The translations under genes and the position numbers were made by a program. This document shows, piece after piece, positions 56,489 to 63,567 of a stretch of DNA of 64,000 bases; the stretch's first letter is position 1, and each line of letters begins with the position of its first letter. Under the pieces are notes generated by a model that saw nothing but the letters and a program-made list of their open reading frames with translations, had not been told where the DNA came from and searched no databases. This stretch comes from Candidatus Rokuibacteriota bacterium (GTDB lineage: Bacteria; Methylomirabilota; Methylomirabilia; Rokubacteriales; CSP1-6): assembly GCA_003220345.1 (NCBI GenBank), contig QHSC01000078.1, positions 62,001 through 126,000 on the forward strand, read 5' to 3'.

Positions 56489-56902
56489 ATGGGGCAGGAG
56501 ATGTCGAAGGATGTTTCGGCCGGGAAGATCGGCTCCCGCCGAATTCTCGTGGTCGACGACGATGTCGACGGCGCGGAGACTCTTGCCATCCTGCTCCGGG
56601 TGGCCGGACACGACGTGCAGGTCGCTCACGATGGCCCTTCCACCTTGAAGATCGCCGCCGCCTTTCTGCCCGAAGTCGTGTTCCTCGACGTCGGCATGCC
56701 GGGGATGGATGGCTTCGAGACGGCCCGGCAGCTACGCCAGAGCGTGGAGCTCGCCAAGGTCGTGCTGGTCGCCCTCACTGGCTACGGGCGAGAAGAGGAC
56801 CGCGCGCGCGCCACGCAGGCGGGATTCGACCACTTTCTCGTCAAGCCCGCGCCGCCGAAAGTCCTGACCGACATCGCCGCGCAGCCTCGCTCCTCGAGCT
56901 AG
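56489..56902 (+). CDS. Stand-alone response-regulator receiver protein
   Basis: The 137-residue product is a single CheY-like receiver: RILVVDDDVDGAETLAILL, phospho-acceptor Asp67 in VFLDVGMPGMDGFE, the Thr in VALTGYG and the Lys in HFLVKPA. There is no output domain, so it probably acts as a phosphorelay intermediate or by protein contact with the nearby hybrid kinases. ATG 56489 or 56501 could start it. Confidence 0.85.
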   Translation: MGQEMSKDVSAGKIGSRRILVVDDDVDGAETLAILLRVAGHDVQVAHDGPSTLKIAAAFLPEVVFLDVGMPGMDGFETARQLRQSVELAKVVLVALTGYGREEDRARATQAGFDHFLVKPAPPKVLTDIAAQPRSSS

Positions 56903-56940
56903 TCGCGGCCCCCAAAGTCTCCCAAGGCGCGCGCGCTCGC

Positions 56941-57768
56941 CTAGCGGGAATACGTCCGCGGGTCGAGGAGGTCGCGCAGGGCGTCGCCCACCAGGTTCAG
57001 GGCGAGGACGATCACGAAGATCGCCAACCCGGGCAGCATGACCACATGCGGGCTCAAGATCACGAACTGGCGTCCCGTCGCGAGCATGCTGCCCCAGTCG
57101 GCGGTGGGCGGCTGGCTGCCCAGCCCGAGGAACGAGAGGCCGGCCGTGGCCAGGATCTTCGCGCCGACGTCGAGGCTGAAGGCGACGATGACGGGTGAGA
57201 GGAGCTGTGGGACGATGTGACGGACGAGGATGAAGCGGTCCGGGCTGCCGAGGGCGCGCGCGGCCTCCACGAACTCGCGCTCGCGCACGGACAGCACGAT
57301 GCCGCGCACGAGCCGCGTGTAGATCGGGAACCCCACGATGGTGATGGCGATCATCGCGTTGCGGAGGCCGGGGCCGAGCCCGGCCACGATGGCGATGGCG
57401 AGGAGGATGTACGGAAAGGCCATGAGGATGTCCGTCAGCCGCATGACGACCGTCTCCGTCCAGCCCGAGTAGTAGCCGCCGACGATCCCGAGCACGACCC
57501 CGATCAGCATCGCCGCCCCCGCCGTGGCCACGCCCGCGAGGAGCGAGACGCGCGCCCCCCAGATGAGGCGCGCGAGCAGGTCCCGGCCGAACTCGTCGGT
57601 GCCGAGCCAGTGCCCGGCCGTCAGGGGTGGATGCAGGCGATTCGGCGTGTCCACGGCGTCGGGATCGCCGAGGGGCAGGTGCGGAGCGAGGAAGGCGGTG
57701 GCGGCCGCGCCCAGGATGACGAGGAAGGCAAGGACGGCCAGACGGTTCCTGAGGAGCCGTCTATTCAT
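56941..57768 (-). CDS. Peptide/nickel-type ABC transporter permease (DppC/OppC-like)
   Basis: A 275-residue inner-membrane permease with six predicted helices and the DppC N-terminus FLVILGAAATAFLAPHLPLGDPD...LGTDEFGRDLLARLIWGARVSL. The EAA loop is EFVEAARALGSPDRFILVRHIVPQL. The 8-base overlap with the upstream DppB-like gene shows co-expression. No cognate ATPase gene follows; the next gene is the receiver on the other strand. Confidence 0.9.
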   Translation of the reverse strand: MNRRLLRNRLAVLAFLVILGAAATAFLAPHLPLGDPDAVDTPNRLHPPLTAGHWLGTDEFGRDLLARLIWGARVSLLAGVATAGAAMLIGVVLGIVGGYYSGWTETVVMRLTDILMAFPYILLAIAIVAGLGPGLRNAMIAITIVGFPIYTRLVRGIVLSVREREFVEAARALGSPDRFILVRHIVPQLLSPVIVAFSLDVGAKILATAGLSFLGLGSQPPTADWGSMLATGRQFVILSPHVVMLPGLAIFVIVLALNLVGDALRDLLDPRTYSR

Positions 57769-58711
57769 AGTGGATGCGCGGATCGAGGTACACGTAGAGC
57801 AGATCGACGGCGAGGTTGATGAGGACGAAGGTCAGCGCGATGACGAGGACGCAGCCCTGGACGAGGGGAAAGTCGCGGGCCAGGATGCCCTGGACCATGA
57901 GCAGCCCCACCCCGGGCCAGGCGAAGACGGTCTCCGTGAGGACGGCGCCGCCCAGGAGATAGCCCGCCTGGACGCCGACCACGGTGACGATGGGGATGAG
58001 GGCGTTCTTGAGCCCGTGGCGGACGACCACGCGCCCCTCGATCAGTCCCTTGGCCCGCGCCGTCCGGATGTAGTCCTGGCCGAGGACGTCGAGCATGGTG
58101 CTCCTCGTCAGGCGGGCGATGATGGTCATGGAGGCCGCGGCCAGGGTGACCGCGGGCAGCACGAGGTGGGTGGCGAGATCGCGCAGGTCGCCGCCGCCAT
58201 AGGGCGCCCACATGCCGGAGGCGGGAAGCCAGCCGAGCCAGAGCGAGAAGACGACCATGAGGACGATGCCGAGCCAGAACACGGGCATGCTGGCGCCGAA
58301 GAGGGAGGTGACGGCGCTCAGCCGGTCCAGCAGCGAGTGCGGGCGCACGGCGGAGGCGATGCCGAGGGCGAGACCGCCGAGCGTCGACAGCAACAGGCTG
58401 CTGCCCGTCAGGACGAGGGTGGCCTGGAATCGGTGGAGCACCTCGTCGAGGACGGGGCGTTTCATCCAGAGCGATCGCCCGAGATCCCCGCGGAGGACGT
58501 GGCCCATCCAGCGGAGGTACTGGACGTGCAGCGGCTCTGTCAGGCCGAGCTCGCGCCGGAGACGCGCGAGATCTTCCTGGGTCGCCTGGGAGCCCAGCAT
58601 GATCTCGGCGGGATCGCCCGGGGAGAGATGCAGCACCATGAAGACGACGATGGAGACGCCAAGCAGGACGGGCACGAGCAGGAGCACGCGCCGCGCGATG
58701 TAGGCCCTCAA
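57761..58711 (-). CDS. Peptide/nickel-type ABC transporter permease (DppB/OppB-like)
   Basis: The 316-residue protein has the DppB signature start (YIARRVLLLVPVLLGVSIVVFMVLHLSPGDPAEIML), six helices, and the EAA loop DYIRTARAKGLIEGRVVVRHGLKNALIPIVTVVG. It forms a heterodimeric channel with the DppC-like protein. It lies 10 bases after the solute-binding protein gene on the minus strand. Confidence 0.9.
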   Translation of the reverse strand: MRAYIARRVLLLVPVLLGVSIVVFMVLHLSPGDPAEIMLGSQATQEDLARLRRELGLTEPLHVQYLRWMGHVLRGDLGRSLWMKRPVLDEVLHRFQATLVLTGSSLLLSTLGGLALGIASAVRPHSLLDRLSAVTSLFGASMPVFWLGIVLMVVFSLWLGWLPASGMWAPYGGGDLRDLATHLVLPAVTLAAASMTIIARLTRSTMLDVLGQDYIRTARAKGLIEGRVVVRHGLKNALIPIVTVVGVQAGYLLGGAVLTETVFAWPGVGLLMVQGILARDFPLVQGCVLVIALTFVLINLAVDLLYVYLDPRIHYE

Positions 58712-58721
58712 GGGCGCGGGC

Positions 58722-60284
58722 TCACTTCAGCGAGATCGTCTCCACGCGCAGGTCGAAGCTCGGGTGGAGCTTGAAGCCCTGCACCCGCTTCGAGAGGGCC
58801 GCGATCTGGATCTCGTGGTCGACGAACACCCACGGCGCGTCGTCGACGAGGACGCGCTGCGCCTCCCTGTAGAGCTGGGCGCGCTTGGCCTGGTCGGTGG
58901 TGAGGCGCGCCTGCTGGAGGAGGGTGTCGAAGCGCGCGTTCTTGTAGAGGGCGCGGTTGGGGCCGACGGGCGTCCACTGGCTCGAGTGCAGGAGCGGGTA
59001 CATGACCATGTCGGGATCTTCCGTGCCCGCCATCCACGACAGCGCGAACAGCTCCTGCTCCTTGGTGCGGAGCTTGGCGAGATAGGCGCCCCACTCCATG
59101 GTCTGCAGGCTGACGTTGACGCCCACGGCCTTGAGGTTCGACTGCATGACCGTGCTCATGGCCACGGGCGCCTGCATGCCCGAGCCCGACTCCGGCACCC
59201 ACAGAGTCGTCGAGAAGCCGCTCGGATAGCCCGCCTCGGCCAGGAGCTTCTTCGCCCGCTCGGGGTCGTACGGATAGGGCTTGAGCGCGGGATCCGCTCC
59301 CCAGGTGCCCGGAAGCACGGGGCCGCGTGACGCGGCGCCCGTGCCCTTGAGAACGTCCTTCACGATGGCGTCCTTGTTGACCGCGTAGTTCAGCGCCTGG
59401 CGCACCCGCTTGTCGTCGAAGGGCTTCTTCTGGTTGTTCATGCCGAGGTACCAGACATGCGCCCCCACCTGCTTGAGGAGCGTGATCTTCGCGTTCTGCT
59501 CGAGCTGGCTCACGAAGTCGGCGGGCACGCCCACGATGACGTCGAGGGTGCCCGTGAGAAGCTCGGTCAGGCGCGCCTGATCCTCCACGATGGGGCGGTA
59601 GATCACGCGCTCCACCTTGACGGGATATTTCCAGTACGTCGGGTTCTTCTCCAGGACCACACGCTGGCCGCGGTCCCAGGAGGCGAAGCGGAAGGGGCCC
59701 GTTCCCACCGGATGGGTTGGATAGTCCGGGCCCCACTTCATCACCGCCGTTGGGCTCACGATCGAGGCCGCGCCCTGGGCCAGGACCGCGATGAAGGAGG
59801 CCCGCGCCTCGTTGAGGAGGAAGGCCACCCGCTCCTCGCTCAGCACCTCGACGGCCTTCACGTTGCCGAAGAAGAAGTTCGCGAAGGGGTACTTGCCCAG
59901 CTTGTAGGCGGGATGGTTGGGATTGATCTGGCGCTCGATGGAGAACTTGACGGCCTCGGCGTTCAGCGGCGTGCCGTCATGGAAGGTGATGCCCCGCCGG
60001 AGCTTGAAGGTGTACTGGAGTCCGTCCTTCGAGATGGTCCAGGACTCCGCGAGGCCTGGCACGATCTGCGTGCTCTCCTCGGGGAAGGTGACCAGGGTCT
60101 CGACGATGCGTCGTCCCACGCGGTTCGAGTTGAGGTCGGTGACCTGGGGCGGATCGAGGTTGACCGGCTCGGCGACGAGTCCGACCACGAGCGTCCCCGC
60201 CGGCTGGGCGGCGACGGGCGCCACCCAGAGGGCGAGGGCCATCGTGACGGCGATGATCGATGCGAGGGCGCGGCTGGGCGTCAT
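58722..60284 (-). CDS. Periplasmic solute-binding protein, family 5 (peptide/nickel type)
   Basis: The 520-residue product has a signal peptide (IIAVTMALALWVAPVAAQ, cleavage near AAQ-PA) followed by a family 5 binding fold: TLVVGLVAEPVNLDPPQVTD, ESWTISKDGLQYTFKLRRGITFHDGTPLNAEAVKFSIER, and HPVGTGPFRFASWDRGQRVVLEKNP. ATG 60284 (second of two adjacent) is preferred because GGAGG lies 6 bases upstream; the open frame reaches 60383. Ligand unknown: peptides, opines or other solutes are possible. Confidence 0.9.
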   Translation of the reverse strand: MTPSRALASIIAVTMALALWVAPVAAQPAGTLVVGLVAEPVNLDPPQVTDLNSNRVGRRIVETLVTFPEESTQIVPGLAESWTISKDGLQYTFKLRRGITFHDGTPLNAEAVKFSIERQINPNHPAYKLGKYPFANFFFGNVKAVEVLSEERVAFLLNEARASFIAVLAQGAASIVSPTAVMKWGPDYPTHPVGTGPFRFASWDRGQRVVLEKNPTYWKYPVKVERVIYRPIVEDQARLTELLTGTLDVIVGVPADFVSQLEQNAKITLLKQVGAHVWYLGMNNQKKPFDDKRVRQALNYAVNKDAIVKDVLKGTGAASRGPVLPGTWGADPALKPYPYDPERAKKLLAEAGYPSGFSTTLWVPESGSGMQAPVAMSTVMQSNLKAVGVNVSLQTMEWGAYLAKLRTKEQELFALSWMAGTEDPDMVMYPLLHSSQWTPVGPNRALYKNARFDTLLQQARLTTDQAKRAQLYREAQRVLVDDAPWVFVDHEIQIAALSKRVQGFKLHPSFDLRVETISLK

Positions 60285-60441
60285 CATGAGCCTCCGTGTG
60301 GGGCGTCGGACCACTTCGCGGAACATTACACCGCACGCCGTCCCGGCACAAGTTCGCGCGCGCGCCGGACGGGCCAAGGACATGGCTCGCCCGAGTTCTG
60401 AAGTATGTGTCGTAAGATACCGTAAAGAGTATGGAATCTAC

Positions 60442-61626
60442 CTACCAGATCGGGACGCGCGCGTTGCCCGACACCCGGTATCTCGGCGGCCTCGCGAGAT
60501 CCTCGACTCGAAGTCCGGACGCCAGGAGCTGACGCACGCCTGCCTCCACGATGCTCGCGGCAAGGGCCTCACCCGGGCACTCGTGCGGGCCGGCGCCGAA
60601 GGTGAAGTGGCGGCGGCTCGCCCGGAGCGCCTCGAAACGACCGGGATCCGGATTTGCCGCGGGGTCGCGATTGGCCGCCGCCAAGACGACCAGGACCGCA
60701 TCGCCTTCCTTCACCTGCCGTCCGAAGAGCTCGCCCGAGCCTGCGAGGAAGCGGCGCGTGTTCTGGACGGGCGGGTCGTATCGAAGTACCTCTTGAACGA
60801 CGTGGCCGAGAAGGTCCGAATCGCCCGTGACCTGCTCGCGGGCGCCCGGGTGCGAGATCAAGGCCAGGACGGTATTGCCGAGAAGCCCGGCGGTCGCTTC
60901 GTAGGACTGGGAGAGAAAGCCAATGCCGTTGGCGACGATCACGTCGACGTCCTCGCGCCCGAGCCGTCGCGCCTCCGCGGCGAGGGTGCCCAGAAGACCT
61001 CCCGTCCGCTGTCCGGCCAGGAGAGAGCGAAAGAGATCGAGGAGATGGCCTGCCGCCGTCTTGCTCTGCTCGATCTGCTCGGGCGTGCTGAGCGGTGACA
61101 GGCAACGCACGAAGTCGCCGGTCCACCGCGCGGTCTCAGTCAGCCTGTCTCGAGCAACACCGAGCAGACTCCCCACGACGAAGACGGGCAGCCCGAAGGC
61201 AAACTCCGTGAGTCGACGGGGCTCGGCCGCGGGCTCGAGCTCGTCCCAGAGAATTCGCGCCGAGGTCTTGCTCTGCTCGGCAGCCTGAGTCCTGTCGACC
61301 GAATCGAGAGTAGCGGAGACGGCCTGCTTGAAGGGGCAGTGACCCGGACCGTCGTTCATCCGAACGAGATGTCCGAAGATGTCGCCGGCCGGCGATCCCA
61401 GGAGCGCCCGGGGAACGGGCTCGGCGGGCGGGCGCACCCGGCAGAGATCGCTGGTCAATACCGCGGTCACGGCGGCCGCGCTCGAGGCGACCCACAGGCC
61501 GAGCGCCTCATCGCGATAGAAGGGCCTCTCCGCGACCAGGCTCGCATAGTACGGATACGGATCCGGATGGGTCACGGCTGCCAACGGGTCTCGCGGAAAC
61601 TGCATGGCGGTATGCTCCGGGCTCAT
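60442..61626 (-). CDS. Cytochrome P450
   Basis: The 394-residue soluble P450 has the heme-binding motif FTFGAGPHECPG with Cys350 as axial ligand, the ExxR helix motif in EVLRYDPP and the RFLAG region near it. The I-helix reads GIGFLSQSYEATAGL, so the usual acid-Thr pair appears as Glu-Ala-Thr with one residue inserted. No ferredoxin or reductase is adjacent. Its ATG is the last of four in a 14-bp tandem repeat that links it to the upstream DUF1272 gene. A 157-base gap separates it from the solute-binding protein gene. Confidence 0.92.
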   Translation of the reverse strand: MSPEHTAMQFPRDPLAAVTHPDPYPYYASLVAERPFYRDEALGLWVASSAAAVTAVLTSDLCRVRPPAEPVPRALLGSPAGDIFGHLVRMNDGPGHCPFKQAVSATLDSVDRTQAAEQSKTSARILWDELEPAAEPRRLTEFAFGLPVFVVGSLLGVARDRLTETARWTGDFVRCLSPLSTPEQIEQSKTAAGHLLDLFRSLLAGQRTGGLLGTLAAEARRLGREDVDVIVANGIGFLSQSYEATAGLLGNTVLALISHPGAREQVTGDSDLLGHVVQEVLRYDPPVQNTRRFLAGSGELFGRQVKEGDAVLVVLAAANRDPAANPDPGRFEALRASRRHFTFGAGPHECPGEALAASIVEAGVRQLLASGLRVEDLARPPRYRVSGNARVPIW

Positions 61627-61670
61627 CGCTCCGGGCTCATTCCTCCGGTCTCATTCCTCCGGTCTCATTC
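61615..61670 (-). repeat. Four 14-bp tandem repeats forming coupled minigenes before the P450 gene
   Basis: Four 14-bp units (61615-61628, 61629-61642, 61643-61656, 61657-61670), the outer ones differing slightly. On the minus strand each holds an ATG (at 61668, 61654, 61640, 61626) and a GGAG. The first three ATGs open five-codon frames (MRPEE, MRPEE, MSPER), each ending in a TGA that overlaps the next ATG (ATGA). The DUF1272 stop overlaps the first ATG and the fourth ATG starts the P450 gene. Confidence 0.85.
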
Positions 61671-61913
61671 CATTGACGCGCACGGCGAATGTCTGACCAC
61701 CCGAGCCGTCGACGCGGGATGCTTGGTCAGCGCGTCCACGGGACGTATGGGCCGACGGACCAGCTCACCCCCGCAATTCGGACAGCGACCGCGCAGTGTC
61801 CCGTCCGCGCATGTCGCGCAGAAGGTGCACTCGAAAGAGCAGATGCGCGCCTCGGGCGAATCCGGAGCAAGGTCCCGGTCGCAACATTCGCAATTCGGCC
61901 GCAATTGGAGCAT
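61665..61913 (-). CDS. DUF1272 zinc-ribbon-like protein
   Basis: An 82-residue protein with the DUF1272 core MLQLRPNCECCDRDLAPDSPEARICSFECTFCATCADG...CPNCGGELVRRPIRP, rich in CxxC pairs that probably bind zinc. Family function is unknown. ATG 61913 is chosen because GGAGG lies 4 bases upstream and it matches the family start. The C-terminal tail beyond RRPIRPVDAL runs into the minigene repeats. It diverges from the radical SAM gene. Confidence 0.88.
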   Translation of the reverse strand: MLQLRPNCECCDRDLAPDSPEARICSFECTFCATCADGTLRGRCPNCGGELVRRPIRPVDALTKHPASTARVVRHSPCASME

Positions 61914-61997
61914 GGGTCCTCCAGGAGGCGGGTATCGACTCGTGCGGCAAGGATAGCTCATCTCCGCGTCTGTCCGGCGAGCCGTCCGGCCAGCAGG

Positions 61998-62003
61998 TAT
62001 ACT
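61998..62003 (+). promoter_or_regulatory. Possible -10 element before the radical SAM gene
   Basis: TATACT is a good -10 hexamer 19 bases before the ATG at 62023, in the 109-base gap shared with the divergent DUF1272 gene. No clear -35 element is present at 17 bases. Confidence 0.35.
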
Positions 62004-62022
62004 CGATCAGGCGCACGCTGAG

Positions 62023-63525
62023 ATGAAATCGATCGAGAGACCTGCCGTGCCGGAAACGGTGGCCGCCCCACTGAGAGCAGACGGGGCGGTTCTCCTGCTG
62101 TCCTGCTACGAGCTCGGCCACCAGCCGCTGGCCCTGGCCTCACCGCTCGCCTTTCTCGAGCGCGCCGGCTTCGCGCCCGCGGCTCTCGACCTCTCCGTGG
62201 AGCCATTCGATCCCGGCCGCGTGACGCGCGCGCGGCTCGTGGCCATCTCCGTCCCCATGCACACGGCCCTCCGGCTCGGCACGCGAGTGGCGGAAGAAGT
62301 GCGGCGCGTGAATCCCGGCTGCCACGTGTGCTTCTACGGGCTCTACGCCTCGCTGAACGCCGACTACCTGCTCGCCAACGGCGGCGATTCCGTCCTCGGC
62401 GGTGAGTTCGAGGCGGCGCTGGTCGCGCTGGTGGAGGCGCTCGAGACGGGGCGTTCCGGACCCATCGAAGGCGTTCATCTGAGAGACCATCCCGCGAGGC
62501 CCGTGCTGAAACGGATGGCCTTTCTCCCCCCGAGCCGGGACACGCTGCCCGCGCTCAAGAGCTATGCTCACCTGGAGGAAAACGGGTCGCGTCGTCTCGT
62601 CGGCTACGTCGAGGCCAGCCGCGGGTGCCTCCACCATTGCTTGCACTGCCCGATCCCGCCCGTCTACGGCGGGCGTTTTTTCGTGGTTCCGCAGGAGGTC
62701 GTTCTTGCGGACATCGACCGGCTCGTGCGTGCCGGCGCCACCCACATCACCTTCGGGGACCCGGATTTCCTCAATGGGCCGGGCCACTCGATGGCGGTGA
62801 CGCGCGCCGTTCACGCGGCGTGGCCGTCTCTCACCTTCGACTTCACGGCCAAGGTGGAGCACATCCTGAGGCGACCGGAGCTCCTGCCCGAGCTCCGGCA
62901 GCTCGGCTGCCTCTTCATGATCTCGGCGGTGGAGTCGCTCAGCGACACCGTACTCGCGAACCTCGAGAAGGGACACACGCGGGCGGACATCCTGCCCGCC
63001 CTCCGGATCGTCAGGCAGGCGGGCATCGCCTTCCGTCCCACCTGGGTGGCCTTCACGCCCTGGACGACCCTCGAAGACTATCTGGACATGCTCGACTTCA
63101 TCGAGCGGGAAGGGCTGATCGATCACGTCGATCCCGTCCAGCTCACCCTCCGTCTTCTCGTGCCGCCCGGCTCCGCGCTCCTGAGCCGGGAGGCGATCCG
63201 GCCCTCTCTCGGGCCGCTCGACCGCGCGTCCTTCAGCTATCGCTGGAGCCATCCCGACCCCCGCATGGACGATCTCCAGCGGCGGGCGAGCCGCGTCGTG
63301 GAAGGCTCCGTCAGCGAGGACGCCGGCGCGACCTTCTACAAGGTCAAGACGCTTGCCCGCTCGGCGGCGGGGCGCCCGCTCGATGTCGAGCCGGCACTGG
63401 CCCCCGACCGGCGGCGCCCTCCCAGGCTGACCGAGGCGTGGTTCTGCTGAGCGGAGCCTACCCAGGGCCAGTTCGGCCCTCTCCGACCGATGGTCCACGA
63501 AGGCGTCGCCGGCGTCGTCACCTGA
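62023..63525 (+). CDS. B12-binding-like radical SAM protein with C-terminal Cys-Sec tail (probable selenoprotein)
   Basis: The frame to the first UGA encodes 475 residues. A cobalamin-binding-like Rossmann N-terminus (about 20-150) is followed by the radical SAM core with the cluster motif CLHHCLHC (Cys202, Cys206, Cys209), FGDPDFL and later helices. The UGA at 63448 follows a Cys codon, and the same frame continues Ala-Glu-Pro and 21 more codons to a TGA at 63523-63525. That gives 500 residues with Sec at 476 and a ...WFCUAEP tail. A SECIS-like hairpin follows the UGA. I recall, without searching, an NCBI family named for CUAEP/CCAEP-tail radical SAM proteins. Substrate unknown. If UGA is a plain stop the gene ends at 63450. 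Confidence 0.82.
63453..63484 (+). promoter_or_regulatory. SECIS-like hairpin just after the in-frame UGA
   Basis: AGGGCC (63464-63469) pairs with GGCCCT (63475-63480) around the five-base loop AGTTC; an outer GGAG/CTCC pair (63453-63456 with 63481-63484) can extend it across an internal bulge. The loop starts 19 bases after the UGA and has G as its second base. Both fit bacterial SECIS rules (apical loop about 16-37 bases after UGA, G among the first two loop bases). Confidence 0.65.
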
Positions 63526-63551
63526 GCGCTCCGCGCTTCGCCGCCCACTCA

Positions 63552-63560
63552 TGCTAGATT
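63552..63560 (+). promoter_or_regulatory. Extended -10 promoter element before the flavin oxidoreductase gene
   Basis: TGCTAGATT is an extended -10 (TGn plus TAGATT) ending 7 bases before the ATG at 63568, almost the same as the element before meaB and again implying a leaderless mRNA. No Shine-Dalgarno sequence is visible. Confidence 0.4.
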
Positions 63561-63567
63561 TGCCGAC

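Noticed and set aside
61665-61667. UGA of the DUF1272 gene as a Sec codon.
   Set aside because: It is explained by the ATGA coupling to the first minigene, is not next to a conserved Cys and has no SECIS-like hairpin.
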